A DNA stretch of 64,000 bases, from the NCBI RefSeq assembly GCF_008014695.1, contig NZ_VOXE01000001.1, forward strand, positions 372,001 through 436,000, read 5' to 3'. Source of the DNA: Chryseobacterium sp. (GTDB lineage Bacteria > Bacteroidota > Bacteroidia > Flavobacteriales > Weeksellaceae). A program made the position numbers and the translations under genes. Under the pieces are notes generated by a model. The model saw nothing but the letters and a program-made list of their open reading frames with translations. It did not search any database and was not told the origin of the DNA. Below, piece after piece: positions 16,582-25,713 of this stretch (position 1 is the stretch's first letter; each line of letters begins with the position of its first letter).

Positions 16582-18036
16582 ATGGACGAAAATTTAGAAT
16601 TACTTTGGGAAAAATGCCTTCAGTTCATGAGAGACAATCTCAATGCGGCTGAAGACAACACCGACTTGAAAAAGTTGGAAAATTCCTTCGATTTACTCTT
16701 TGACAGTGTTTCACCTGTTTCATTGGTCAATCATAATCTGACCTTACTGGTACCGAGCGATTTTTATAAAGAATATATTGAAGACAATTACCTGTCTTTA
16801 CTTTCAGCTGCGTTAAAGAAATACATCGGAAAAGGAGTGAAACTCTGGTATTCGGTGATGGAAAACAAACCTGCAGGCAAAGAGAAACCCATTACCATAC
16901 AGCTTAAAGGTAAAAGCATTTCTGCTCCCAAAGTTCAGGAAACACTTCCACCTTCATTTTCACAGAATCTCATCAACCCTTTTGTAGTTCCGGGAATCAA
17001 GAAAATAAATATTGATTCAAATCTGAAAGCCGACTTTTCTTTCGACAATTACGTGGAAGGCGAAAGCAATAAATTTGCAGCCACAGTGGCGCGATCAATT
17101 GCGAAAAGACCCGGCGCTACTGCATTTAACCCCTTGTTTTTACACGGTGGTTACGGCGTAGGGAAAACCCATTTGGGTCATGCAATCGGTCTGGAAGTTA
17201 AAAATTCATTGCCGGATAAAGTAGTGCTTTATTTATCATCAGAAAAATTCATCCAGCAGTTTGTGTCTGCGGCCAAAGCCCATAAACAGACGGAATTTGC
17301 GAATTTTTACCAAATGGTGGATGTGCTGATTATTGATGATATTCAGTTTTTATCAGGCAAAGCCGCCACTCAGGACAGTTTTTTCCATATTTTCGATTAC
17401 CTGCACCAAAACGGAAAACAGATCATCCTGACTTCCGATAAGGCACCAGTTGATATTCTGGATATTCAGGAAAGAATCGTTTCCCGTTTCAAATGGGGAC
17501 TTTCTGCAGAAATAAAATCTCCGGATTTTGATACCCGCAGAAAAATTATCGTCGATAAATTAAGTAGAGACGGTATCATTCTGACTGATGATATGCTGGA
17601 TTTTCTCGCCTCTGAAGTGAAAACGAATGTTCGTGAACTGATCGGGGTCATTAATTCAGTTATTGCGTATTCCACCATATATAAGTCCGAACTTAGTTTG
17701 GAACTGCTCAAAGAAACCATCAATAAGATTGCAGCCAATCAGAAAAAAATCATCAACATTCCTTATATTCAGGATGTGGTTTGTGAATATTTCGGTATTC
17801 AGCGGGAACAGCTGCTTTCCAAAACACGAAAAAGAGAAATTGCTTTGCCAAGACAGCTTGCAATGTATTTTGCAAAGGAACTTACGAACGCTACTTTCAC
17901 CAAAATCGGAGAGGAAATGGGGGGAAAAGACCATTCAACCGTAATGTACGCCTGCGAAACGATCAAAGATGTTTCGAAAATTGATAAAGAACTTAAAAAA
18001 TACGTAAAGGATCTGTCTGAAAGAATCAAACAGTAA
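16582..18036 (+). CDS. dnaA: Chromosomal replication initiator DnaA
   Basis: AAA+ initiator that binds DnaA boxes and melts oriC. From MDENLELLWEKCLQ the protein has 484 residues. Domain I is about 1-85, followed by a linker. The AAA+ core has Walker A GGYGVGKTHLGHAIG near residue 190 and Walker B VLIIDDIQFLSGK. The C-terminal DNA-binding domain includes KDHSTVMYACETI. The frame is open 24 codons further upstream, but that stretch is basic and not typical of DnaA. I see no cluster of TTATCCACA-type boxes beside it, so the origin does not appear to be here. Confidence 0.96.
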   Translation: MDENLELLWEKCLQFMRDNLNAAEDNTDLKKLENSFDLLFDSVSPVSLVNHNLTLLVPSDFYKEYIEDNYLSLLSAALKKYIGKGVKLWYSVMENKPAGKEKPITIQLKGKSISAPKVQETLPPSFSQNLINPFVVPGIKKINIDSNLKADFSFDNYVEGESNKFAATVARSIAKRPGATAFNPLFLHGGYGVGKTHLGHAIGLEVKNSLPDKVVLYLSSEKFIQQFVSAAKAHKQTEFANFYQMVDVLIIDDIQFLSGKAATQDSFFHIFDYLHQNGKQIILTSDKAPVDILDIQERIVSRFKWGLSAEIKSPDFDTRRKIIVDKLSRDGIILTDDMLDFLASEVKTNVRELIGVINSVIAYSTIYKSELSLELLKETINKIAANQKKIINIPYIQDVVCEYFGIQREQLLSKTRKREIALPRQLAMYFAKELTNATFTKIGEEMGGKDHSTVMYACETIKDVSKIDKELKKYVKDLSERIKQ

Positions 18037-18059
18037 ATTTTACGACTTTAAAAAATAAT

Positions 18060-18086
18060 AACCTTTCGGAAATTTTCTGAGAGGTT
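18060..18086 (+). terminator. Terminator after dnaA
   Basis: A 12-bp stem with two G-T pairs (18060-18071 with 18075-18086) and three-base loop is followed by a T-run. Confidence 0.75.
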
Positions 18087-18118
18087 TTTTTAAACTTAAT
18101 TCAGATTAAAAGTACCCT

Positions 18119-18580
18119 ATGAAAATACTCATGGTATGTCTTGGAAACATCTGCCGAAGCCCGCTGGCGGAAGGAATTTTACGTAACATGCTCCCGGATA
18201 ATTTCACCGTTGATTCAGTGGGTACCATTTCGCTGCATGAAGGGGAACACCCCGACCAACGCGCCATAAAAACCGCAAAGAATCACGGGACTGATATTTC
18301 CGGACAGAAATCCCGGCCCATAACCGTTCAGGATCTACAGAACTTTGACCATATTTACTGCATGGATTTAAGTGTTTATGAAGATGTGATTTCTCTGGCT
18401 CAAAATGAAGAACAGCGGAAGAAAATTGCTCTTTTTCTGGAGGCTGCCGGAAACTATGGTGAAAATACCGATGTTCCGGACCCGTATTGGAGCGGAATGA
18501 AGGGTTTCGAAAAAGTTTTTCTACTTTTGGAGGATTCCTGTGGGAAGATCAAAACGAAACTCCTCAGTCAGAACTCCTAA
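18119..18580 (+). CDS. Low-molecular-weight protein tyrosine phosphatase
   Basis: A 153-residue phosphatase with the P-loop CLGNICRSP (Cys nucleophile at residue 7, Arg at 13) and the general-acid loop DVPDPYWSG near residue 119. These enzymes act on phosphotyrosine proteins; in bacteria they are often linked to capsule or exopolysaccharide kinases, but none is encoded nearby. The gene follows the dnaA terminator and precedes an RsmI-like gene by 19 bases, suggesting a two-gene operon. Confidence 0.92.
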   Translation: MKILMVCLGNICRSPLAEGILRNMLPDNFTVDSVGTISLHEGEHPDQRAIKTAKNHGTDISGQKSRPITVQDLQNFDHIYCMDLSVYEDVISLAQNEEQRKKIALFLEAAGNYGENTDVPDPYWSGMKGFEKVFLLLEDSCGKIKTKLLSQNS

Positions 18581-18599
18581 TCCAAAATTCAAAGAAGCC

Positions 18600-19298
18600 A
18601 TGTTATTCCTCATTCCCGCTTATTTATCTGAAAATTCCCCGGTTGATTATTTCGCGCCCGCGATCAGCGAATATATTCTGAAAACAGATTATTTTTTTGT
18701 TGAAAATGAAAAAACCGCCAGAAAAGTCATTAAATTTTTTGCACCAACGAAGAAACAGTCGGATCTTAAACTTTTTCTTCTGGACAAATATTCCAAATCC
18801 GATGATTTAAAAGAGGCGCAAACCTTAATGAAAAAAGGCCAGGATTTTGGACTTCTGTCTGAAGCAGGTTTGCCTTGCATTGCCGATCCGGGAAACCTGA
18901 TGGTGAAATGGGCACACGAAAACAACATTAAGGTAATTCCGGTTAACGGTCCCTCTTCCATTATTCTGGCTTTAATTTCCAGCGGATTCAACGGTCAGGA
19001 ATTTACATTTCACGGTTATTTACCCATCGACAGAGCCGAAAGGAAAGCAAAAATCCAGTGGCTCGATAGCCAGGTACAGAAAACCGGCTATTCCCAGATT
19101 TTTATGGAAACGCCTTACCGCAACAATCCGCTGTTCGAAGATTTGTGTAAATTTCTCTCGCCGCAAACCAAACTGAGCATCGCTGCAAACATCAATGATC
19201 CTCTGGAAGAATTTATTAAAACAATGAGCATCAAGGATTGGCAAAAGGCCAAACCGAATCTGCACAAAATTCCTGCAGTTTTTGTTCTTGGAAGGTAA
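18600..19298 (+). CDS. SAM-dependent methyltransferase, RsmI-like
   Basis: A 232-residue member of the tetrapyrrole-methylase superfamily related to RsmI, which 2'-O-methylates C1402 of 16S rRNA. The conserved loop GLLSEAGLPCIADPGN is present near residue 86, followed by VIPVNGPSSIILALISSG and the motif METPYRNN. The protein is shorter than E. coli RsmI and lacks its C-terminal extension, as is usual in Bacteroidota. The target is therefore probable rather than proven. The frame is open upstream to 18540, overlapping the phosphatase gene, but MLFLIPAYLSE is the natural N-terminus. Confidence 0.85.
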   Translation: MLFLIPAYLSENSPVDYFAPAISEYILKTDYFFVENEKTARKVIKFFAPTKKQSDLKLFLLDKYSKSDDLKEAQTLMKKGQDFGLLSEAGLPCIADPGNLMVKWAHENNIKVIPVNGPSSIILALISSGFNGQEFTFHGYLPIDRAERKAKIQWLDSQVQKTGYSQIFMETPYRNNPLFEDLCKFLSPQTKLSIAANINDPLEEFIKTMSIKDWQKAKPNLHKIPAVFVLGR

Positions 19299-19362
19299 AG
19301 TTTAACGTCCTTTAACAGCAGAATTGCATTAATCTTGATTATATTGCACAAAATAAATTATT

Positions 19363-19740
19363 ATGTCAGATAAAAAATTAGCAGGACTTTGGTTAGACCA
19401 AACCAAAGCTGTAGTCGTTAAAAATCATGATGCACAGAATGCATTCAAATTTTTCCTTTGTTCACCGGTAAAAGCAGTTGTTCAGCACGGAAATTCCAAT
19501 GAAAATGCTGGAAACAATGCAGAGCAGACCAATAAAGCAAAATTTTTCAAAGAAATCGAACACCTTTTAACCAATTCTCAGGAAGTATATATTACAGGTC
19601 CAGGAACAATGCAAGAAGAACTGAAGAAATATCTTCATGAAACGGCTCAGTTCAGAGATTTAAAAATTACGTTGGATACCGCTCAACATATGAGCGATGA
19701 ACAGGTTCTGGAGACGGTAAAAAGCCATTTTGGTGAATAA
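19363..19740 (+). CDS. Small eRF1-domain-like protein
   Basis: A 125-residue cytosolic protein. The N-terminus (LAGLWLDQTKAVVV) and the segment EVYITGPGTMQEELKKYL near residue 78 resemble short bacterial proteins that carry the fold of eukaryotic release factor eRF1 or Pelota domains, often annotated as translational machinery proteins. The resemblance is by pattern recall, not by alignment. There are no membrane segments. The gene has its own terminator. A role in ribosome rescue is conceivable, but nothing else here supports it. Confidence 0.6.
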   Translation: MSDKKLAGLWLDQTKAVVVKNHDAQNAFKFFLCSPVKAVVQHGNSNENAGNNAEQTNKAKFFKEIEHLLTNSQEVYITGPGTMQEELKKYLHETAQFRDLKITLDTAQHMSDEQVLETVKSHFGE

Positions 19741-19763
19741 GTAACAGGCAATTATATAAAAAT

Positions 19764-19790
19764 GCGGTCAGATTTGACCGCTTTTTTTTT
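19764..19790 (+). terminator. Terminator after the eRF1-like gene
   Basis: A 7-bp GC-rich stem (GCGGTCA at 19764-19770 with TGACCGC at 19775-19781) is followed by a run of T. Confidence 0.8.
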
Positions 19791-19792
19791 AT

Positions 19793-20266
19793 TCAGTATC
19801 GTATTCCTAGTTTCTTCAGCACAAAACTCATCAGCCAGATGGGTCCTACCAATAAAAACTGCAGATCTTTAAGAAAACTGGGCTTTTTACCTTCGATTTT
19901 GTGTCCGAAAAACTGCCCAATCCACGAAAGGATGAAGATGATAAGGAAAAAGATCCATGATGTACTTTCAAATTTAATATTGATGAAATACACCAGATGT
20001 TCCATCAACAGCATCACGAAAATCATGATGAACGCGATCTTCCAGGATAATCTTAAATAAAAAACGCTCACCAGAATGATGGCCAGAATGCTTGCTGCAC
20101 TGATGCAGCCGAAATAGCGCAGACAGAAATGCGGCGCAGGAATCAGTGACACAAATCCTAAAATGGTCCAGAAAATTAAGGGTACACAAATCCAGTGAAT
20201 GGATTTGTTAGTTTGATTTTGATGACTTTCGGTGTATTCCGCGAAAAGCCTGTCTATTTTTCTCAT
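19793..20266 (-). CDS. Mpo1-like (DUF962) membrane protein
   Basis: A membrane protein of the DUF962/YGL010w/Mpo1-like family, whose yeast member Mpo1 is a fatty acid alpha-dioxygenase. The conserved N-terminal signature FAEYTESHQN, then IHWICVPLIFW, is clear, and four or so hydrophobic segments follow. A conserved His-containing motif near the C-terminus (GQFFGHKIEGKKPSF) matches the family. The start at 20266 (MRKIDRLF) is preferred to 20284. The biochemical role in bacteria is unproven. The terminator of metG lies just upstream on the same strand. Confidence 0.8.
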   Translation of the reverse strand: MRKIDRLFAEYTESHQNQTNKSIHWICVPLIFWTILGFVSLIPAPHFCLRYFGCISAASILAIILVSVFYLRLSWKIAFIMIFVMLLMEHLVYFINIKFESTSWIFFLIIFILSWIGQFFGHKIEGKKPSFLKDLQFLLVGPIWLMSFVLKKLGIRY

Positions 20267-20296
20267 GCCGTTTTCATTTTTCAATGAATAAAAATA

Positions 20297-20328
20297 AAAA
20301 AGATTTTGAGTTATCTCAAAATCTTTTT
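20297..20328 (-). terminator. Terminator after metG
   Basis: A 14-bp perfect stem (20297-20310 with 20315-20328) and TTAT loop. On the minus strand it follows metG and lies just before the Mpo1-like gene, which may therefore rely on read-through. Confidence 0.8.
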
Positions 20329-20363
20329 TAATGTATCGGACGAGTTAAATAGTTTTCAATCTT

Positions 20364-22400
20364 TTATCCAATTTCAACACCGTTTTCCACCGTTTCATCA
20401 GGGGTTACAAAAGCCAGTTTTCCGTCTGGTTTTGTGGTGAGCAAAAGCATTCCCTGAGATTCGATGCCGCGGATTTTCCGTGGAGCAAGATTTAGTAAAA
20501 TCATCACCTGTTTTCCGATGCATTCTTCTGGGGTAAAACTTTCGGCAACTCCGGAAACCACAGTTCTTACGTCAACTCCTGTATCTACGGTGAATTTCAG
20601 CAGTTTGTCGGCTTTTTCCACTTTTTCTGCGGTAAGGATGGTGGCGGTTCTTAAATCTATTTTCGTAAAATCATCAAACTGAATTTCGTCTTTCATGGGG
20701 CTTGCTTTAAGGTTGGTTTTTTTGTTGGACTGTTTCGTGTTTTCGAGTTTCTGGATCTGAAATTCAATGGTTTCATCTTCAATTTTAGAAAACAGAAGCT
20801 CCGCAGGATTAATTTGATGTCCGGTTTTAATCAGAATTTTTTCGCTTTCAATCTCTTTCCAACTAAGTTGTGAAATGTTGAACATTTTCAGTAATTTTTC
20901 TGAACTGAAAGGCATGAACGGTTCAGAAATCTGTGCCAGTCCGGCTGCAATCTGGGCGGCAATGAACAGCGAATTTGCAGCTTTTTCAGGATTGTCTTTA
21001 ATGGTTTTCCAGGGTTCTTCAATCTGAAGGAACTGGTTTCCGAAACGGGCTAGATTCATCATTGAACTCAAAGCATTCCTGAACTCAAAATGCTCCAGGA
21101 AATTTTCAATTTCGTTTGCTGCTTTTTTGATTTCCAGCAGTTCCGGAGCATTTTCATCTCCCTGTGGAACAACTCCGTCATAATATTTATGGATGAGAAC
21201 GGCAACCCTGTTGATGAAGTTCCCGAAAATCCCAACGAGTTCCGAATTGTTTTTGGTCTGGAAATCTTTCCAGGTAAAATTATTGTCTTTGGTTTCCGGT
21301 GCCGATGCGAGCAAAGTATACCGCAGAACATCCTGCTGCCCCGGAAATTCTTCCACATATTCGTGCGCCCATACTGCCCAGTTGCGCGACGTGGAAATTT
21401 TATCGTTTTCTAAATTTAAAAATTCAAAAGCGGGAACATTGGTCGGCATCATGTACTCACCATGCGCCTTCATCATCGCCGGAAAAATAATACAGTGAAA
21501 TACGATATTGTCTTTCCCGATAAAATGAATCAGGTCCGAATTTTCATTCTGCCAGTAATCTTTCCAGTTTTTACCGTTTTTTTCTGCCCATTCCTGAGTA
21601 AACGAGATATATCCAATCGGCGCATCAAACCACACGTAGAGCACTTTTCCTTCAGCATCAGGCAACGGAACCGGAACGCCCCAATTCAGGTCGCGGGTCA
21701 TGGCTCTCGGTTTTAAACCGTCATTCAGCCACGATTTTACCTGTCCGTAAACATTGGGTTTCCAGTCGTCTTTATGGCCTTCAATAATCCATTCGTTTAG
21801 GAAATCTTCATAATCATTCAAAGGAAGATACCAGTTTTTGGTTTCTTTTAATACCGGAACATTTCCGCTGAGCATGGATTTTGGGTTCAGAAGTTCTGAT
21901 GGTGAAAGGGTAGTGCCGCATTTTTCACACTGATCGCCATAAGCGCCGTCGTTTCCGCAGTTGGGACAGGTTCCGACAATATAACGGTCTGCGAGGAATT
22001 CTCCGGCCTGCTCGTCAAAATACTGTTCAGAAACTTCTTCTGTAAATTTGCCTTTATTATATAGCGTTTTGAAAAAATCCTGGCTTACTTCATGATGTTT
22101 TGTTGAAGTGGTTCTGGAATATTCGTCGAAAGAAATGCCCAGATCTGCAAAAGATTTTTTGATGATTTCATGGTATTTATCTACGATATTCTGGGGAGTT
22201 ACGCCTTCCTTCTTTGCACGGATGGTGATTGGAATCCCATGTTCATCGGAACCGCAAATAAATGCGACATCTTTGCCCGATCTTCGCTGAAACCTCGCAT
22301 ACACATCCGCCGGAATATAAACTCCCGCCAAATGACCGATATGAACCGGACCGTTTGCATACGGCAAAGCGGCAGTAATCATCTTTCTTTCTGACCTCAT
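20364..22400 (-). CDS. metG: Methionyl-tRNA synthetase
   Basis: Class I synthetase that charges tRNA-Met. The 678 residues include the HIGH motif (PVHIGHLAG), a four-Cys zinc knuckle (CPNCGN and CEKCGT near 146-162), and the KMSKS loop in the variant form KISTS near residue 340. The anticodon-binding domain follows. A C-terminal EMAPII-like tRNA-binding and dimerisation domain starts near residue 570 ([17 protein letters not shown]). The domain set is complete. ATG 22400 is 16 bases from a -7 promoter element; Met-7 is an alternative start. Confidence 0.96.
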   Translation of the reverse strand: MRSERKMITAALPYANGPVHIGHLAGVYIPADVYARFQRRSGKDVAFICGSDEHGIPITIRAKKEGVTPQNIVDKYHEIIKKSFADLGISFDEYSRTTSTKHHEVSQDFFKTLYNKGKFTEEVSEQYFDEQAGEFLADRYIVGTCPNCGNDGAYGDQCEKCGTTLSPSELLNPKSMLSGNVPVLKETKNWYLPLNDYEDFLNEWIIEGHKDDWKPNVYGQVKSWLNDGLKPRAMTRDLNWGVPVPLPDAEGKVLYVWFDAPIGYISFTQEWAEKNGKNWKDYWQNENSDLIHFIGKDNIVFHCIIFPAMMKAHGEYMMPTNVPAFEFLNLENDKISTSRNWAVWAHEYVEEFPGQQDVLRYTLLASAPETKDNNFTWKDFQTKNNSELVGIFGNFINRVAVLIHKYYDGVVPQGDENAPELLEIKKAANEIENFLEHFEFRNALSSMMNLARFGNQFLQIEEPWKTIKDNPEKAANSLFIAAQIAAGLAQISEPFMPFSSEKLLKMFNISQLSWKEIESEKILIKTGHQINPAELLFSKIEDETIEFQIQKLENTKQSNKKTNLKASPMKDEIQFDDFTKIDLRTATILTAEKVEKADKLLKFTVDTGVDVRTVVSGVAESFTPEECIGKQVMILLNLAPRKIRGIESQGMLLLTTKPDGKLAFVTPDETVENGVEIG

Positions 22401-22416
22401 TTCTTCTAAATTTATG

Positions 22417-22424
22417 CAAAGATA
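22417..22424 (-). promoter_or_regulatory. -7 element TATCTTTG for metG
   Basis: Matches TAnnTTTG on the minus strand, 16 bases before the metG ATG. The -33 box is weak. Confidence 0.45.
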
Positions 22425-22579
22425 AGGGTTATGAAACTGAATAAAAAATTTGATGGCATTTTAGAATTCAAGTACCATTTGATGAATAAAAATTTTTACA
22501 AATGAAAATATTAAAGAAATTGTCTTAGTTTTAAAAAATAGAATTGCGGTCATAAGAACATATTCAAAAAATTAAAAAC

Positions 22580-23095
22580 ATGAAAAAATTGACTTTATTT
22601 GGAGTTTTAATATTAATGCTTCATTCAACTATCATGATTTCGGCCCAAAAGCAAAGAACAGATGATCACAAAAATGTTAGTAAGCTGCTCGATAACTTAA
22701 ATATTTTCGCTGCCAGTGCTGATTTCAAAAATTATTTTGATTTGTATGCCGAAGAATCTACCTTTATTGGGACCGACGCCACAGAAATATGGAATAAAAA
22801 AGAATTCATGGCCTATGCAAAGCCTCATTTCGACAAAGGAAAAGCCTGGAATTTCACGTCCTTAAAAAGAAACATTACCTTCAGCAAAGATGGCCAGTAT
22901 GCTTGGTTTGATGAAATTCTGGATACGCAGATGAAAATCTGCCGCGGTTCCGGAGTCCTTGAAAAGATTGCAGGAAAATGGAAAATAAAACAGTATGTAC
23001 TGTCGATGACCGTTCCGAATGATGTTTCAAATGAAGTCATCAAAATAAAAGCGCCGGTTGAAGATCTATTGATTCAACAATTGAAGAAAAAATAA
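22580..23095 (+). CDS. Secreted SnoaL/NTF2-like protein
   Basis: A 171-residue exported protein with a signal peptide (about 1-22, ending MISA). The mature part has the look of the SnoaL/ketosteroid-isomerase-like NTF2 fold: an initial helix (VSKLLDNLNIFAA), the motif YFDLYAEESTFIGTDATEIW, KKEFMAYAKPHFDKGKAW, and later strands WFDEILDT and GSGVLEKIAGKWKIKQYVL. These proteins are cone-shaped and often bind small ligands; the ligand is not predictable. It stands alone, with a pirin gene 100 bases downstream. Confidence 0.75.
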   Translation: MKKLTLFGVLILMLHSTIMISAQKQRTDDHKNVSKLLDNLNIFAASADFKNYFDLYAEESTFIGTDATEIWNKKEFMAYAKPHFDKGKAWNFTSLKRNITFSKDGQYAWFDEILDTQMKICRGSGVLEKIAGKWKIKQYVLSMTVPNDVSNEVIKIKAPVEDLLIQQLKKK

Positions 23096-23160
23096 GAATT
23101 CCCCTTTTCAGACTGCAGTTTTCTTACCGCACATCAACGTTTTTGCAGACTGTTTTGAAT

Positions 23161-23168
23161 TAAATTTG
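23161..23168 (+). promoter_or_regulatory. -7 element TAAATTTG for the pirin gene
   Basis: Matches TAnnTTTG, 27 bases before the ATG at 23196. A TTG at 23143-23145 is closer than the usual 19-base spacing. Confidence 0.4.
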
Positions 23169-23195
23169 CAGTATTAACCCGTTAACTTATTAAAG

Positions 23196-23909
23196 ATGAA
23201 AACAGTTTATCATAAAGCAGATACAAGAGGTTTTGCCGACCATGGTTGGTTAAAATCTTACCACACCTTCAGTTTCGCCAATTACCACAATCCCGAACGG
23301 ATGAATTTCGGCGTTTTAAGGGTTCTGAATGACGATCAGGTGGCTTCCGGAATGGGTTTCGGAACGCATCCGCACCGCGATATGGAAATTATTTCCATTC
23401 CGCTTGAAGGTGACTTGGAGCATAAAGATTCCATGGGCACTTCATCGGTGATCCGAAAAGGGGAAATACAGGTGATGAGCGCCGGAACCGGAGTTCAGCA
23501 CAGCGAATATAACCGGAATAAAGACGAAATCGTGAAATTTTTGCAGATTTGGGTCATTCCGAATAAAATGAATGTGACGCCGCGTTACGACCAGATCAAC
23601 ATTAAGGAGAACCAAAAAATCAATGTTTTTCAGCAGATTCTGTCTCCGGATCAGGATGACGAAGGCGTATGGATTCATCAGGATGCTTGGTTTAACCTCG
23701 CTGATTTCGAAAAGGACAATAAAAAAGAATACAAAATTCACAAACCTGGAAACGGAGTGTATGTATTTATATTGAAGGGTTCGGCAAAAATCGGAGATCA
23801 GATTTTAGGAACCAGAGACGGTTTTGGCATCTGGGAAACTGATTCTTTCACACTCGAAGCCCTTGAAAATGCAGAAATTCTGCTGATGGAGGTGCCGATG
23901 GAAGTTTAA
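23196..23909 (+). CDS. Pirin family protein (YhhW-like)
   Basis: A bicupin of 237 residues in the pirin group. The N-terminal cupin holds the metal ligands in FGTHPHRDMEIISIPLEGDLEHKDS (His near residues 57, 59 and 73 and Glu in the same region) and the following VQHSEYN. The E. coli relative YhhW has quercetin 2,3-dioxygenase activity; the physiological substrate here is unknown. An FMN-reductase gene begins 36 bases downstream, so the two are probably co-transcribed. Such redox pairs are common. Confidence 0.92.
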   Translation: MKTVYHKADTRGFADHGWLKSYHTFSFANYHNPERMNFGVLRVLNDDQVASGMGFGTHPHRDMEIISIPLEGDLEHKDSMGTSSVIRKGEIQVMSAGTGVQHSEYNRNKDEIVKFLQIWVIPNKMNVTPRYDQINIKENQKINVFQQILSPDQDDEGVWIHQDAWFNLADFEKDNKKEYKIHKPGNGVYVFILKGSAKIGDQILGTRDGFGIWETDSFTLEALENAEILLMEVPMEV

Positions 23910-23945
23910 TAGTGTATATTTACTTTTTAACTGAAAATTTAATTT

Positions 23946-24482
23946 ATGAAAATACTGGCCTTTGCAGGAAGCAATTCCGAAGTCTCCATCAATAAAAAAT
24001 TGGTAACATTTGCGGCTTCATTTTTCCCGAACGATGAAATTGAAATTCTGGATCTCAACGCATATGAAATGCCGATTTATAAACATGAACGCGAGCAGCA
24101 AACAGGAATTCCGGAACTTGCAAAAAATTTCGCAGGAAAAATCGACGGTGCGGATCTCATCCTGATGTCTCTGGCTGAACATAATTCGGCGTATTCCACT
24201 GCTTTTAAAAATGTGTTCGACTGGGTGTCCAGAATTAAAGAACGGAAACATTTCGGCGAAAAACCCATGTTCCTGATGGCTACTGCACCCGGAAACGGCG
24301 GCGGAAAAAATGTTCTGGAAGTATTCGTGAAAAGAGCACCGTTCAGCGGAGCAGAAGTACTGACGACATTTTCCCTGCCCAATTTCAAAGAAAAATTTGA
24401 AGAAGGAAATGGGATTACTGATGATGAAAAACGCAGTGAATTTATGGAGAAACTTGAAACGGTAAAAGAACGTTTTGCCTGA
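23946..24482 (+). CDS. NADPH-dependent FMN reductase family protein
   Basis: A 178-residue flavodoxin-like protein of the NADPH-dependent FMN reductase or quinone reductase group. The phosphate-binding loop GSNSEVSINKKLV near residues 8-20, and SLAEHNSAYSTAFKNVFDWVSR near 78-99, are typical. The conserved loop usually written GNGGG appears as PGNGGGKN. It lies directly downstream of pirin and before a strong bidirectional terminator. The electron acceptor cannot be read from sequence. Confidence 0.88.
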   Translation: MKILAFAGSNSEVSINKKLVTFAASFFPNDEIEILDLNAYEMPIYKHEREQQTGIPELAKNFAGKIDGADLILMSLAEHNSAYSTAFKNVFDWVSRIKERKHFGEKPMFLMATAPGNGGGKNVLEVFVKRAPFSGAEVLTTFSLPNFKEKFEEGNGITDDEKRSEFMEKLETVKERFA

Positions 24483-24504
24483 TCTTGTTGATCTTGCATT
24501 ATAA

Positions 24505-24532
24505 AAAAAAGCGGACGAAAGTCCGCTTTTTT
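24505..24532. terminator. Bidirectional terminator with GAAA loop
   Basis: GCGGAC at 24511-24516 pairs with GTCCGC at 24521-24526 across a GAAA loop, with A-run and T-run flanks extending the stem. It lies between convergent genes. Confidence 0.85.
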
Positions 24533-24552
24533 GTTTTAGTATGAAAAGAATA

Positions 24553-25485
24553 TTATTTTTTGATGAGCGCAAGCATTTTTTTTCCTCCGGTCATCACCAC
24601 AACCATAAGAAGTCCGGCTGCAAGTCCGAATAAAGCCTGCTTTGCCATTTCGGGAAATTCAGGAAGCAGATGATGCAGAAAATCAATATTGTGATCGAAA
24701 ATACCGCCGGATACCAGAATCAACGCAAGAGTACCGATAACGCTTAATGCCTTGATCACAATCGGCAAAGCCTTCACAAGAATATTACCCAAAGTGGTAA
24801 GAAAGCCTTCGTTATTGGATTTTTTGATCAGTTTATAGCCCGCATCATCCATTCTTACGATAAGTGCAACGATTCCGTAAACACCAATGGTGGCGATGAG
24901 TGCAACAATAGAAACGGTGGCGATTTCCACAATTAGAGGATCAAATTGCGATTTGAGATCTTGAAAATTGTCTTTTGCTGAAGCCAGGGCAATAATTACG
25001 ATTTCGAGTGAAAGAATAAAATCTGTTTTTATTGCTGAGTTTATTTTGGCTTTTTCTTCGTCTTCACCTTCAAAACCGGCGTCTTCAATTTCCTGAATGA
25101 CATCCTGTCCAGATTCTTCGGTTTCCTTTTTATGAAAAAGATATTCAACAATTTTTTCAGCTCCTTCATACGCTAAATAAAAACCTCCGATGACCAAAAC
25201 AATACTTACTGCAGGCGGATACAGCCATTGAAGGAAGAATACGATTGGAACAATGATCAGTTTATTGATGAAAGATCCTTTCATGATTTTCATCAAAACC
25301 GGTATTTCCCTCGATGATAAAAATCCGGTGGCTTTTTCGGCATTTACCGCCAGGTCATCGCCCAGGATTCCTGCAGTCTGTTTCGTAGCAATCTTTGAGG
25401 CAACTGCTACATCATCCATCAAAGCTGCAATATCATCGAGAATTGCAAAAAAACCTGAAGCCATATTTATTTTTTTTTGAAGCAC
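24553..25485 (-). CDS. DUF808 membrane protein (YedI-like)
   Basis: A 310-residue inner-membrane protein of the DUF808/YedI family. The conserved N-terminus (SGFFAILDDIAALMDDVAVASKIA, residues 5-28) is the family hallmark, and about six hydrophobic segments follow with a charged loop near 125-150. Function is not established for any member I can name. It is monocistronic, with a terminator after it and a divergent small locus upstream. Confidence 0.88.
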   Translation of the reverse strand: MLQKKINMASGFFAILDDIAALMDDVAVASKIATKQTAGILGDDLAVNAEKATGFLSSREIPVLMKIMKGSFINKLIIVPIVFFLQWLYPPAVSIVLVIGGFYLAYEGAEKIVEYLFHKKETEESGQDVIQEIEDAGFEGEDEEKAKINSAIKTDFILSLEIVIIALASAKDNFQDLKSQFDPLIVEIATVSIVALIATIGVYGIVALIVRMDDAGYKLIKKSNNEGFLTTLGNILVKALPIVIKALSVIGTLALILVSGGIFDHNIDFLHHLLPEFPEMAKQALFGLAAGLLMVVVMTGGKKMLALIKK

Positions 25486-25586
25486 AAAAATAGTACTTTC
25501 TGATGATAAAGAGCGTGTGAAAAATTTGTGCGGACAACTCTTTGAAAATATTTCCTTCTAAATTTTAAAATCAGGTCAAAAAATCT

Positions 25587-25594
25587 TATTTTTG
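25587..25594 (+). promoter_or_regulatory. -7 element TATTTTTG of a short locus
   Basis: Matches TAnnTTTG. TTA at 25565-25567 stands 19 bases upstream in place of the TTG -33 box. A transcript starting near 25601 would reach the terminator at 25697-25731 after about 130 bases. Confidence 0.5.
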
Positions 25595-25635
25595 CAGTAC
25601 TAAATTTTTAAAAAAATTGAAACCGCAAAGATTAC

Positions 25636-25713
25636 ATGCCCCAAAAGAGAAATTCCAAAATATTGGAGGTGCAATCTTCACCAAGAAATAATAATGAGCC
25701 GACGTCTGAATGA
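25636..25713 (+). CDS. Candidate 25-residue peptide in a short transcribed locus
   Basis: ATG at 25636 opens 25 codons of a very basic and polar peptide (MPQKRNSKILE at the start) and ends at TGA 25711-25713, inside the loop of a terminator hairpin. It lies between a good -7 element and that terminator, upstream of the YcxB-like gene and purM. It could be a leader peptide, a small protein, or a chance frame in a small RNA or attenuator. Possible pairing of AAGATT (25629-25634) with AATCTT just upstream of the ORF end suggests RNA structure. No family is recognised. Confidence 0.3.
   Translation: MPQKRNSKILEVQSSPRNNNEPTSE

Noticed and set aside
16400-18120. Possible replication origin beside dnaA
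   Set aside because: The sequence next to dnaA shows no cluster of TTATCCACA-like boxes and no AT-rich unwinding repeat that stands out. The origin is probably elsewhere.
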